64,000 nucleotides of DNA from Zygnema cylindricum. Taxonomy: Eukaryota; Streptophyta; Zygnematophyceae; Zygnematales; Zygnemataceae. Where the stretch lies: positions 434,001 to 498,000 of the forward strand of contig JBBHKE010002887.1 of NCBI GenBank assembly GCA_037447655.1, in the 5' to 3' direction. The notes beneath the pieces are model-generated. The model was not told the origin of the DNA. It did no database searches and saw only the letters and a list, made by a program, of their open reading frames with translations. Shown in pieces: positions 54,404 to 64,000 of this stretch. How positions within the stretch are numbered: position 1 is the first letter of the stretch; every line of letters begins with the position of its first letter. A program made the translations under genes and the position numbers.

Positions 54404-55317
54404 TGCATCCCGAACTATTTTCCAAACTGTTTGAATGTGTTCCCAAAACTCCATTCCACAACCCGTACTCTCTTGAGTGACCCATGATATTAAGTCTAAT
54501 GTTACTCTCGGTTAGTATCCGTATGCAACTTCAAACGGTGAGTACCCCTTACTGGCATGTTTACATGAATTATATGCCAATTCCATTAATGGCATTTTCA
54601 TTTCCCATGTGAAGTGGACTCCACTGCAAATATTCTTAAGCATTTCCTCCAGTGAACGGTTTTTATTTTTTGTTTGTCCATGTATCTGAGGATGATAAAA
54701 GGTACTCATTTTTAATTTAGTGTCTAAATTTTGCTGCAATTCTCAGCAAATGCAGATGTAAATTTAGAATCTTTGTCATTGTCTATAGACAGAGGAAATC
54801 CATGATGCCTAACAACGTTGTCAAAGTATAACTTCGTAATATCTACAAGTGAGTGAGTAGTTTTTTAAGGGATAAAGGTTTCTATTTTACTGAACCTATC
54901 GACTACGACCGTGATATAGTCATTTCTTTTAGACGTAGCTGGCAACCTGACAAGAAAATCCATTCCGACTGACTCTTATAGTCTTTTTGGGATATCTAAA
55001 GGTTTTAATAGACCTCTAGGTTTTTGGTTACTAGGTTTACTCTGTAGTCAGGGAACGTAACTTTCCACATGTTTAGACGCTTGCTTTGCCATCCTTGGTA
55101 AGTTTTCAGTTCTAGAATGCATAACCTATCTCTTGTTTGCAAATATAGTTAGCCCTCCTCTATTTTAAAGTTTCTGATATGGGTCAAAAATTCCTCCGGA
55201 AAGATTCTTGCAAATTACAGCAAAGTAAGGATCCTTATCGTAACAATTTCTAACATTATATAAAAACAATTCATCCTGGACCCTTACACTTATTTCAAAA
55301 CATCTGCTCAAAAGATT
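54404..55317 (-). pseudogene. G3 integrase, broken and truncated
   Basis: Reverse-strand Ty3/gypsy integrase. Readable parts are MDFLVRLPATSKRNDYITVV near 54905-54965, then a decayed middle, and TFYHPQIHGQTKNKNRSLEE in 54512-54739 with the MELAYN..PFEVAYGY end. The catalytic Glu position in GQTER is changed (GQTKN). The 3' end of the element, including its 3' LTR, is missing because C5 lies there. The other side is interrupted by S3. Confidence 0.78.
55313..55317. repeat. Target-site duplication of S3 (agatt)
   Basis: agatt is repeated exactly at 56627-56631. Confidence 0.9.
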
Positions 55318-56626
55318 TGAAATTCTATGGGCTCCATTTCCACAGAGAATTCGCAGATTAAAAAGAAGCTAATCTAGATAGTGCCGACTCCAACTTGATA
55401 TAAACCCAAATGATTGACCCCTTGACAACCAGAACCCCATTATAGCTTTACCCCTGTGAAATAAGACTTTCTGTGTGCTCAGTTCCACCACAGAATGCAA
55501 AGTTAGAATATGAAATTTGGAGACATTCACCCACTTTGAATTTCCCTTAGAAATGCAGCCACCCAGGCAGGCAAAAAATCTGACCGACTACACGCCTGTG
55601 TAGCTTGGACTCCCCTGAGTCGGCAGCAACAAGAATCACTGAAAATGGTCAACTGAGTTGATAATTATGGCTGGCCAAAGTTTGCCATTTATACAAGGTG
55701 CTCTCTGGGAGAGGCAGCTACCTACCAAAAATATTCTAAGTCCTAAACCCCTCTCTAAACCCTCTATTACTGAGGTACGGACCAATCGCATTACTGTATA
55801 GTACATAAAGGTACAGGTGCCGGTGTACCTTTCGTACGGCCATTGTACGACACGGCTAAAAAGTCAACACATGTCCTATCGAGATTCGCTCTTATAATCC
55901 CCGGAATTCTTGCTTCCAAATCTTATCTCTCCACGTGGCGCTAGGTCATGCCACGTCAAAAAACGGTACCGTACAAGAAAGTACAGGTGCCGGAGTACTT
56001 TCTGTTCGAACATAGTACGATATTGCCATAATGTGACATTTGTCACATACGGATTTGTTTTGTTCCGTTCCGTAGATTCCGCAACCTGAACGATGTGACC
56101 ACGTGTCATCCGGCGAGGTGACGTCCGCAAACCGCCAAAATTATCCTTTCGCAAAGCCGGCGCTAATCATGGCCATCCGATTTATTTCATCATTTTTTAC
56201 GGACCGTCGAAACAAATGTCCGTACTATTTGTTTCGTCTGGTACTTTAAAGTACAACTATTTCTATGCCATGTAAACCGTAATCTAGTTAAATGGAAAAC
56301 CATACTGAATTTCATTTAAATATCTATCAAACCCAATACGTCTTAGCACTAGTCCTAGACTAAACGGGTAAGGCTAACAGCTACTGGTTACTTGACGGAC
56401 GGTAGGTACCAGGATCATTTCTTGGGTTCGTCAAATACCTTTTTGGTAAGTCTACCAAATCTATACCCTTTTTTCATAGAGAGCCTAGGTAGCCATGGCT
56501 CTAGCTCCCTGTCCAGCCTCCAGTGACTACAACAAGTGTGGGGGCTTGGAGAAGGGAGTCAGAGGCAAACTGCCTCTGCTCTTTTTCTATCCTAATAAAG
56601 ACCTAGAAAATACTTAAATATCAACA
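55318..56626 (-). repeat. S3, solo copia LTR of subfamily C
   Basis: 1309 bp, sense reverse, intact ends and a perfect 5-bp TSD. The sense 3' end is of type C, but the tRNA-like module (56361-56432, plus strand) is of type A, so the LTR is mosaic. The LTR-borne ATG is at plus-strand 55335-55337. Confidence 0.9.
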
Positions 56627-56631
56627 AGATT

Positions 56632-57960
56632 TGCCACTACATTTGTCTTTCCAGGATTATGTTTGACGTTAAATTTAAAATATGCCAATTTTTGTATTGT
56701 CCTAACTTGTCTACCTGTCATGATCTGTGCATCACTTAGTCTTTATAGATAAAAAAGTGTTTTATTGTCACAATGAGTCGTGAATTCTTTATTATGCAAA
56801 TAACAACGCCATTTTACCAATGCATGAACAATTGCAAGTAATTCTTTTTCTTGTGCTGGGTAATTCTTTCAGCATCATTGAATTTCCTAGACTCAAAAGG
56901 AATAGGATGAAAATGTTTGCCAACTTTTTGACTTATGACTGCACTAAGATCTTTATCAGATGCATCTCTAGTGAACAGAACTTCAAATTCCTCTGCTGGA
57001 TTAGCATACACCATTGTAGCGGCAGAGGTCAAATTCCCCTTTAGTTCCTCGAAAGCTCTCTCTTGATCGGCTCCCCACACAAACCTCCCCTGCTCCCGAA
57101 GTAAATCCGTCAAATATGCGACGATCATACTGAAGTTTTTGATAAATTTCTTGTGATAAGTGGCTAATCCCAAAAATGATCTAACTTTTGTGACATTAGT
57201 GGGTTGCTTTCAATTTTGGATTTTAGTAATTTTGGATGGATCTGTCTTAACACCTTCCCCACTAACTATATGTCCCAAAAATAATTGTTCACTTTTAAGA
57301 AAATTGGATTTTGACAATTTTCCATACAGTTTTCTTTCTCCTAACCTTTCAGACACTTTCTTTAAATGAGTTTCATGCTGTTCGTTAGATTCACTATTGA
57401 TTAAAATGTCATCTATAAACACTTGAATAAACTCATCTCATCTATGTAATCTGAAAAGGTTTGGTTCATTAATCTTTGGTAAGTGGGCATTGCATTCGTT
57501 AAGCCAAATGGCATCACTATCCATTATGACCAACCATAGTCTTATAAGCAGTTTTATCAACATTTTCGATTCTAATTGGCACCTGATTGAAGCCACTACG
57601 TAGATATTTTAACAAAATCACTTTAGCACCTTTCAAACAATCTATCAAATCAAAAATTAATGGTAACGGATACTTATCCCTCACCGTAATCTTGTTCAGA
57701 CTATTATAGTGAACACACATTCTCAACGTTCTGTCCTTCTTTTTCACGAAGAGAACTGGTGCTCTGTACGGTGATTTGTTGGGTTGAATATGTTGATTCT
57801 CTAGAAGTTCCTTTGTATGTTTCTTTAACTCCTCGTGCTCTAAGAAACTGTGCTTATAAATTCCTGTGATTGGAGGATTACATCCAGGTTCAAGGTTAAT
57901 AACATGTTCCAAAACTCGGGAAGGTGGCCTTCCGGAGGGTAATCACTCGGGAAAACATCT
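56632..57960 (-). pseudogene. G3 reverse transcriptase-RNase H, broken
   Basis: Reverse strand. The frame 57517-57912 encodes the RT lead-in and start (KSPYRAPVLFVKKKDRTLRM). The catalytic motif is MFIDDILINS at about 57390-57422, with GHIVSGEGVKTDPSK after it. RNase H is in 56814-57173 (FVWGADQERAFEELK, TRDASDKDLSAVISQ). Stops and frame changes lie at about 57190, 57430-57515 and 56810. Confidence 0.85.
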
Positions 57961-58027
57961 CGCTTTTCAAAAATTAAATTTTTAAAAACAGCATCAGATG
58001 TTTTAATGTTAAAAACAAAATCAGATT

Positions 58028-58651
58028 TTAGTTTTTAAGATTTTTAGTGGTGTGTGATTCAGCAATGACATCAATGTTGGTGTTTTCTCCCCCCTTTTCA
58101 TAAGTAACTGCCTCAGTTACTAATAACACGAAAGCATGATTTGTTTTATCTTTTAAATGCTTTTTAAATTGTTTAGCTGAAATCAAACCTTCCACTCCCA
58201 GTTTGTTTACATTATTTATATGATTCCTATGAATTTTCTTTGAAGGTAATGCTTGTAAATCCTTCCAACCATTTTCACACTTCACTTTCAAGGTGTTAAT
58301 TTCCCAATTAATTTGAGGATTATGTTCAGTTAACCAAGGCTTTCCCAAGATTAGTTCCTCACTTCCCAAATTCATTATTTCACACACAACTTTCATTTTA
58401 TGACCTTGGATATGAACTTTTATTGTGTCTGTTTGTAAGTCTAATGTGGACTTATTACCATTTGCCACTTGAACATGCAAAGGCTTTTCCCTTATGACAG
58501 TATTAACTTCATTTTTCTCTAAAAACTTATGTGAAATAAAGTTATGTTTAGCACTTGAATCAACCATTACTCTTAATGGTTTTCCTTCCACTAAATACTC
58601 AAATATGATCAAACTGTGTTTAGTGTCATCGTTACTTAGCTGCCCTAACAT
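58028..58651 (-). CDS. G3 aspartic protease region
   Basis: An open frame of 207 codons. VMVDSSAKHNFISHKFLE is the active-site region of a retropepsin (DSGA changed to DSSA). EELILGKPWLTEHNPQINW is the conserved end of gypsy proteases. It is probably inactive. It lies between gag and RT, as expected. Confidence 0.82.
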   Translation of the reverse strand: MLGQLSNDDTKHSLIIFEYLVEGKPLRVMVDSSAKHNFISHKFLEKNEVNTVIREKPLHVQVANGNKSTLDLQTDTIKVHIQGHKMKVVCEIMNLGSEELILGKPWLTEHNPQINWEINTLKVKCENGWKDLQALPSKKIHRNHINNVNKLGVEGLISAKQFKKHLKDKTNHAFVLLVTEAVTYEKGGENTNIDVIAESHTTKNLKN

Positions 58652-60135
58652 AAGTCTGTAGTTAAAATTTTAACAGAAGGACTATTCATACTATCCAGTG
58701 TTGTGAAAATCATAACGAATTGTGCTGTTCTAGCTTTTCCATTCATTAACTTGCCCTCCAGAGTTAACTCTTTACTTTTGGATCTGGTTGACTCAACTGA
58801 GGACTTTCAGCTAATCGTTTGCGTTTCCCACCTCTTGGGCTTCTTACTCAACTAGGTATAATGCAATATCTTTATAAAAACCTTCTTTAACATCGAATGT
58901 TTTGAGAGATCCTTCATCTATACAGTCCCTAGCGTAATGATCTGGACCTCCGCATTTGAAATAAGTGAATTTATTTTTGGTTTTGTGCACTCCCTATTGA
59001 AATTTCCCTCCTCTCCAAAGTTATAACAGTTAATCTTCTTCAATTGTGCACACTCAAATGTTTTATGACCTCTTTTCTGACAGATAATGCATGTGGGTAT
59101 AGTAAGATTAGGTTTCTGAGCATTAATGCTCGGTTTGGGACTCTTAATGTATCCCCCTCTATTGTTAAATTTGTTCCTTCATTAACATTTTGTCCACCCC
59201 CCTGATTTTCTTTGAAGATATTTGGCCTATTCACCGGACCCGCATTCAGACCCTCTTCTACAAATTCCTCTTCACCCCACTCTAATACTTTATTCAAATT
59301 ACCTCTGAGTGATCGAGTTTCCCGATTATACCCCAAATGATCCTATAATTCCAATTAATTATCTTGTAATTCCTTCAAATTAATAAATATTTGATGTTTT
59401 AGTTTTGATTTCAGCATGGGATTCAGATAGTTCAAAAAATACAACTTAGCCATTTTATCAGTCAAACCTATGATATGAATTCTAGATGAGTTGAATTCCA
59501 CAATGTAATCCTTCACATATTCAGTCAGCTTACAGTTCAACCATTTTTTTTCCATTCTGGATTTATAAGTGACATCAAGAAACGCGATTTGATCGCGGTT
59601 TCAAAAGGTTCCCTATCACCATTACCAGGAATCAAATTAGATCTTATGTGAGTTCAATACCAAATCTGAGCATCACCCTTTAGTCAACTGACAGCAAAAG
59701 AAGTGTAATCATCACAATCACAATTCGTTGATTTCAAATAATATTCCATGTGGAATATCCACGCATCCAACTCATCAATCTTCTTACCAAAAAAGGATAG
59801 TGCCTCACTTATAGACAATTTCAGATCCCTTATCTTCTTAGGTAAATCATGATCATCCTCCCTAAAACTGGCATTCCTTTTACTACTCTCACCCTTTTGG
59901 TCATTCATATCATTCTTGGTCTGAATTAAGTTAATAAGTTCATCTAATTTCTCATTTGAAACATTTATAAAACATTCACATTTTCCTTAACAACTTTCAA
60001 TTCACTTTTCAATTCGGAAATTGTTTCATCCACAGCAGTAGCATGATTATTAAATCTTTTGACCAATTTCACAGTAGGTTTATTTATAACATTTAAGGCA
60101 TTCTCCATTTCACGTTTCCATGCAGAATTTGCCAT
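58652..60135 (-). pseudogene. G3 gag, broken
   Basis: The likely start is ATG at 60135 (MANSAWKREMENALNVIN). A central part (59684-59908) includes FFGKKIDELDAWIFHMEYYL, the usual gag phrase. Then 59355-59555 and 59040-59336 follow. The zinc knuckle CIICQKRGHKTFEC is at about 59048-59092, in a frame that differs from 59040-59336. A second, more decayed zinc finger-like part may lie near 58920-58960. At least four frame changes. Confidence 0.75.
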
Positions 60136-60841
60136 TATCAAACAAAAGGAAAGATAGGATATAATCTCTTAGATAAATTTACTGAAGATTTCAAGTCCTC
60201 AGATTACTCCAATCCAATGCTTCCTCTCCTCAACAAATCCTTTGAAAAACATCAATATCTGAGAAATCAAGAAGACATTGAAAGTAAGTTAGTGCAAATT
60301 ATATTTTCTTCAATTTTCCAAACATTGAAACATAAAGGTAAAAATCCCCACAAATGTTGCAACATCAAAATTGAAAATCTCTTAAAGGTAACAATTTAGG
60401 GTTTGAAATTTTTTGAGTTATTTCTGGACTCATTTGCCCTTGATGAAGTAAACTACTCCACTTTCCTTCTCCTCCATTAGCAAATTTCCCATTTCTCACT
60501 ACATCAATATCTTTTACTCTTTAATCCTCACATCCTCACCCTTCATGGCTTCAAGCCCTCCCTCTACACATGATTCATCGCTAGGAGAAGGCATGTTTGT
60601 TTGAACTCTAGGTAATTGGAGTGAGATTTAGCGATGGCTACACTGCCCTCCCCGCTTGAGTCCTTAGGACGTAAACACTTCCCACATCTCACTAGCGGTC
60701 TCTGGGAGTGTGGTCACTTAGTTTCCCTCTGATCCCTTACCATTGCACATTGTGGTTCCACCTACACGGGTTAGAGCACCCTCACAGGTCACAGCAATCG
60801 ATTTTTCGCGTGAGCAATCTTCACCCTGGTTTCTAACCAAA
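60136..60841 (-). other. G3 leader
   Basis: About 700 bases between the PBS and gag. No gene seen. The plus-strand ORF at 60217-60399 is AT-rich and unsupported. Confidence 0.6.
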
Positions 60842-60853
60842 GCTTTGATACCA
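60842..60853 (-). other. G3 primer-binding site (tRNA-iMet 3' end)
   Basis: Reverse-strand tggtatcaaagc, two bases from the LTR end, matches the initiator tRNA-Met 3' complement with one change (tggtatcagagc is standard). Confidence 0.88.
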
Positions 60854-60855
60854 TA

Positions 60856-61821
60856 TGTAACAGGATTTCCTACATCTCAAAAAATCCCACTACTATAACC
60901 AATTTCAACCACACATTCTATACATTGAAAAACACATTTCTATTGGACATCACTTACATAAGGATCAACTTTTAATTAGAAGAAGCTTCAGTCCACATGA
61001 CATTCAGCTTGGTCTCTTGCTCTCTTGGCTCCACCCTTCTTTTCGATTATTTTCCACCACCCTCCACTCTTAAATAATTATATCTCTTAACTACTAAAAC
61101 ACTACTTAGTAAGAGATTTTAGTGCAAAATGCCATTGCTCCAATTTGGTATTTTTCGCTCATGACCAAGATTCTTTAAGAATTTCCACCAATTTTTCCAA
61201 AGGGAAAGATGCCTAGTTTTCTTTTTCGCCTTCACCATTTATCCATCATCACCCTGGACCAGCCAGAGTCAACGCTCCGTTGAATAGGCTATTACCTGGG
61301 CCAATTATTGATCAGCTATGACTCAAACTAACCAATGCAAAAACGTGCGTAATCTCTCACTAACTAAATAGCATTTCTAACCAATCGAACGCAACTTTTC
61401 ACTACGTAACATTTACGTGCAAAAGTGTGCGCGAAATGAAACGCCACTTTATACGGACTCGCGTCAAAAATTTCACGCGCAAAACTACCTACGAAATTCC
61501 ATAAAGTGAAAGTGACGTATCGTACTAAAAATTGTACGAAACGAACCATCGTGCGTGCCAAACGAAATATTGATTCATTTGGTGATTTATAAATGTGCGC
61601 CTGAAATTCTGCGGCTAATTTGACGCTCGACCCGTTACAATGAACACCCATTCCTTATTTTGACCTCGTGTTGTCGCCTAAATACACCAATCGTTATACC
61701 TTTTAAAATACAACTCTAAATCGTGCGATTCTTTCGCGGATGTCTAGCAAATTCATTACTCTATATTTGTAACACTTAAATACCCGATTACGAACAAGTT
61801 CGATCCACTATTACCGTTACA
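60856..61821 (-). repeat. G3 5' LTR
   Basis: 966 bp with perfect 6-bp inverted ends (TGTAAC..GTTACA). It abuts the G3 PBS on the left and cuts the left LTR of a TRIM element on the right. Only this LTR of G3 is in the window. Confidence 0.88.
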
Positions 61822-61965
61822 CATGCACAATCGGTCGGGTAGCTCAGTTGGTAGAGCTAGTGTATGGCCAACACAAGGTCTCGGGTTCGATCCTCGGCTT
61901 GCCCATTATACAAACTTTTCACTTTGGCGCCCATGCGATATGTAGAAAATCGCGGATCCTCAATA
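61822..61965 (+). repeat. TRIM 5' LTR, left part lost to G3 insertion
   Basis: The last 144 bases of the LTR. Aligns with 62130-62273 (about 85-88%). It ends ctcaata, directly before the PBS. Confidence 0.78.
61833..61905 (+). other. tRNA-like sequence in TRIM 5' LTR
   Basis: It folds as a 73-base cloverleaf: acceptor ggtcggg/cttgccc (6 of 7 pairs with wobbles), D-stem gctc/gagc (perfect), anticodon stem agtgt/acaca (4 of 5) with loop atggcca (anticodon GGC, Ala-type), variable loop aggtc, T-stem tcggg/ctcgg (with wobbles) and loop ttcgatc. The A box (tagctcagttggtagagc) and B box (gggttcgatcc) are good Pol III promoter matches. Probably a tRNA-derived promoter and not a translating tRNA. 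Confidence 0.7.
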
Positions 61966-61977
61966 TGGTATCGGAGC
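61966..61977 (+). other. TRIM primer-binding site
   Basis: tggtatcggagc, one change from the standard initiator tRNA-Met site, at the first base after the LTR. Confidence 0.85.
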
Positions 61978-62016
61978 AAAAGGGCGTTGGCAAGCCACAC
62001 GAGATGGAGTATTTCG

Positions 62017-62024
62017 TGAGGGGG
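62017..62024 (+). other. TRIM polypurine tract
   Basis: tgaggggg lies within two bases of the 3' LTR start. Confidence 0.7.
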
Positions 62025-62026
62025 TG

Positions 62027-62273
62027 TGTTGAAGGATTGTCCACTTCATACACCACACGTGTGTATCGCGTTAAATCATAGTTCCGCTAGTGCGCCGTTC
62101 TTTGCCGTAAATTCGGTTTCACGCGCTTGCCCGCATAATCGGCTGGGTAACTCAGTTGGTAGAGCTAGTGTACGGCTAACACAAGGTCCCGGGTTTGATC
62201 CGCGGCTTGGCCATTTTCCAAAGTTTTCACTTTGGCGCTCATGCGATATGTAGAAAATCGTCGATCCTCAATA
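62027..62273 (+). repeat. TRIM 3' LTR
   Basis: 247 bp, TGTTGAAGGATTG..CTCAATA. It contains cacacgtgtgt near 62058 and the second tRNA-like sequence. Confidence 0.78.
62141..62213 (+). other. tRNA-like sequence in TRIM 3' LTR
   Basis: 73 bases, aligned with 61833-61905 base for base. The acceptor stem pairs 7 of 7 with wobbles (ggctggg/cttggcc). The D-stem has one mismatch. The anticodon loop acggcta lacks U33. The B box is gggtttgatcc. More degenerate than the 5' copy. Confidence 0.6.
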
Positions 62274-62786
62274 GACTTCCCAATACTTTTTTTCAACTCA
62301 TAAAAATTTGCAGAATATGAATTAAGTGTTTTTATCTTCTTTTATTTTGCATCACCTTTCCAAATCTCCAAATAGCGCAGAATATAAATAAATAATTAAT
62401 AATAAGAAAACAAACAAAATGAACATAATTAAAGAAAACCTAGAAAAATGGGCATAAAAAATTTACTTAAAAATATGGGTTAACAAAGAAACACACAGTT
62501 TCCTCTCCTTATAAAAAAGGGGGAATGAGAAAACTGTAAGAGAAAAAGAAAAAGAGGAACAAAAAAGAGCCTTATGATAGTCGTTATTTAAACAAAAAAT
62601 AAACGTTTTGCACACTAAAATGGTTTAAATGCTATACTCCAAAAAAAGCCACAACCAATTTATAGATATGCTTACTAGAAGAGACAAAAAAAAAACAATA
62701 AACAAAACTCTCGACATCAATAGTTTCCACTTGGACACGTGTCATTCTTCACCAACAGTATAGAGTTCCTTTCCCCGGGTTGAGCT
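62274..62786. other. AT-rich stretch, no gene seen
   Basis: About 500 bases, A-rich (several runs of A). I see no open frame with support, no known repeat and no RNA gene. Confidence 0.6.
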
Positions 62787-63281
62787 CTACAGCGTTAATC
62801 GCTATTAGCGTTCATGACTCTAATAAAGGTACCCTGTTTTTTTCGACAAATTCTCAAATAGAATTAATCATTCTAAATGTTTTTAAACGTTATTTGAGGT
62901 ACCACACTTACTATGATTAATAACTCTAACACAGTGGACTGACTGTCAGATCCGTACTATTTTGTAATTTTTAAAGTAAAAAAGTACAGAAAAAATATTT
63001 ATGCTGTCGCGTGCACATGTAAACGTGCTCTGAAAAAAAACGATGAAATGAGGTCGGCAATGAAAGGGCGTACAATTTAACCAATTTCGTACATGCACAT
63101 ATTTTAGTGTGAAGATATTATGCGCCGACAATTATTACAAAGCAGTTTACGAATTAGATTTAATGATAAATTAGAATAAATATATCTTTGGAAAAAAATG
63201 AAATTCCCAATTAGCGTAGATAACGCTAATTGTTTCATTACGCTGTCTATTTCATTACGCTAATAGCGATTCACGCTGTAG
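62787..63281. mobile_element. MITE-like element with terminal inverted repeats
   Basis: ctacagcgttaatcgctatt.. at the left and the inverse of it at 63257-63281 match in about 23 of 25 bases. The 495 bases between are AT-rich and non-coding. An additional perfect 9-bp inverted repeat (caattagcg / cgctaattg) is at 63208-63232. No clear target-site duplication (gct on each side is possible), so the superfamily is unknown. Confidence 0.5.
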
Positions 63282-63331
63282 CTGGCAACGGTGCTGTGAG
63301 AGGTGGGTTGGCAGCTATATAAAATAGATGA

Positions 63332-63369
63332 ATCGTGACACGCTGGACGATTAAGCTACGTGTCACGAT
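63332..63369. repeat. Perfect 11-bp inverted repeat
   Basis: atcgtgacacg and cgtgtcacgat are separated by 16 bases and could form a hairpin. It lies about 15-50 bases after a TATA-like tatataaaat (63316-63325). Confidence 0.7.
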
Positions 63370-63592
63370 GGACAACCAACGAAAAATCACAAGATTTGCA
63401 CAAAGGTATGTACCTTTCAAAATGCAACTGAAAATAAAAAAAAGTAATCTCGAAACGGTCCTTCATTGCGAAATTTCTGGCAACGACCTTTCGTCACACT
63501 ATTTCCAGCAAAGGATTTTCGTCATGTTCCAAAACCATAGTTCAAAAGTAGGCGTTTTTATGGTAGGCATTTGGTCGGCGATTTTATCGTAA
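63368..63592 (+). CDS. Short open frame after a TATA-like site, unknown
   Basis: The ATG at 63368 (cgATGGac) follows a TATA-like motif at 63316-63325 by about 50 bases. The 74-codon frame is basic at its start and has no domain I recognise. A possible splice donor (aaaggtatgt) occurs at about 63404, so it could be a first exon. Weak. Confidence 0.15.
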   Translation: MDNQRKITRFAQRYVPFKMQLKIKKSNLETVLHCEISGNDLSSHYFQQRIFVMFQNHSSKVGVFMVGIWSAILS

Positions 63593-63599
63593 GTTGTGT

Positions 63600-64000
63600 T
63601 ATGGGCTTTTCATGTGATCTTCGTAGATCGCTACTTTGATTAACGACCGTCCGATCGTCCGAATCTGACAGTGTGAATACAATTTTTTGCTTCGAATGTT
63701 TTAATTGGTCCAATTTTTGGTCCGAATGTTTTATTTAGTCTGAATAGGTCCGAATACAATATGGGTCTTAAGGTCATATTGTATGTTTTGCATACAATAG
63801 GCATATTGTATGGGGCTACTTTCACCTACTTTTGAACTATGTCCAAAACAGGAACCCTAAAAAATGAGTTGGCGTAGAAGATTGGCGTTTGCAAAAAGTA
63901 CAAAACTTATGTCGTATTATGGCTTGGTAACGAAGGTACATGGTACGCAAGTGAAGATTTGAAGTGAAATTTGTCGGTGTGAATTTTTTTAATGATATTC
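63600..64000. other. Right end, no gene seen
   Basis: It contains short repeated phrases (ggtccgaat, gaatgtttta) at 63690-63750 and a direct echo of catattgtatg at 63774-63815. No supported gene or RNA. Confidence 0.5.

Larger units (their letters stand above)
61822..62273 (+). mobile_element. TRIM-like miniature LTR element with tRNA-like LTRs
   Basis: Two direct repeats (61822-61965, cut at its left by G3, and 62027-62273, 247 bp) flank only 61 bases. These contain an initiator-tRNA primer-binding site and a purine tract, the layout of terminal-repeat retrotransposons in miniature. There is no coding capacity. Ends are TGTTGA..TCAATA. Each LTR contains a 73-base tRNA-like sequence in the sense direction. 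The best-known parallel is Cassandra, whose LTRs carry 5S rRNA sequence. Confidence 0.78.

Noticed and set aside
60217-60399. Small plus-strand ORF in the G3 leader
   Set aside because: AT-rich and short, with no domain and in a region explained as leader.
61833-61905. A functional nuclear tRNA-Ala gene
   Set aside because: It lies inside a TRIM LTR and has a sister copy in the other LTR with a broken anticodon loop. The anticodon GGC is also not the usual one for eukaryotic alanine tRNA.

Overview
The window is nuclear DNA of a land plant (Streptophyta) made almost entirely of nested, mostly broken LTR retrotransposons. I find no intact host gene. Evidence for a plant: primer-binding sites match plant initiator tRNA-Met, there is a Ty3/gypsy chromovirus with a chromodomain, several Ty1/copia elements, a hAT transposase relic and a miniature LTR element (TRIM). 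The gypsy reverse transcriptases do not resemble the usual seed-plant Athila/Tat types, so a non-seed plant is possible, but this is weak. All identity figures are by-eye estimates.

Layout. (1) 1-6720 and 20708-24942 are one gypsy element, G1, with long LTR-like blocks (L1 1-971, L2 972-3679, L3 24943-26545, L4 26546-28589). L2 and L4 carry 5 and 2 copies of a 221-bp tandem repeat and L3 has none. L1/L2 and L3/L4 abut head to tail at the same point. (2) G1 is interrupted at 6726-20707 by a chromovirus, G2 (TSD ctttg), which carries an extra ORF after its chromodomain. (3) G2 is itself interrupted at 9026-15471 by a copia element, C1 (reverse strand). (4) From about 25574 to 33857 the G1 + G2 start is present a second time, with the same nested insertion point, so the block was duplicated. 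In this copy the end of the G2 LTR, its PBS and the gag start are replaced by the last 121 bp of a copia LTR, giving a chimeric 467-codon gag-protease ORF. (5) 33858-54403 is a mosaic of copia pieces: a truncated LTR (S1), a reverse copia body (C2), a forward fragment (C3), a full reverse copia (C4), a hAT fragment and a full forward copia (C5) holding a solo LTR (S2). (6) 54404-61821 is a reverse gypsy, G3, with a solo LTR (S3) inside. G3 landed in a tiny TRIM (61822-62273) whose LTRs contain a tRNA-like cloverleaf. (7) 62274-64000 is AT-rich, with a MITE-like inverted-repeat element and a hairpin next to a TATA box.

Themes that recur across elements: the copia family primes from the anticodon arm of initiator tRNA (half-tRNA priming). 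Its gag starts 20 nt inside the LTR, so every LTR, including solo ones, exports a start codon, and one such LTR end has captured a gypsy gag. tRNA-like (Pol III box) modules lie in the LTRs of the copia families and of the TRIM. Nearly all coding regions are decayed; the longest open ones are the chimeric gag-protease (32218-33621), C1 gag-protease-integrase (12646-14118), C4 RT-RNase H (40733-42001), G1 RT (22616-23638) and C5 integrase (49312-50087).
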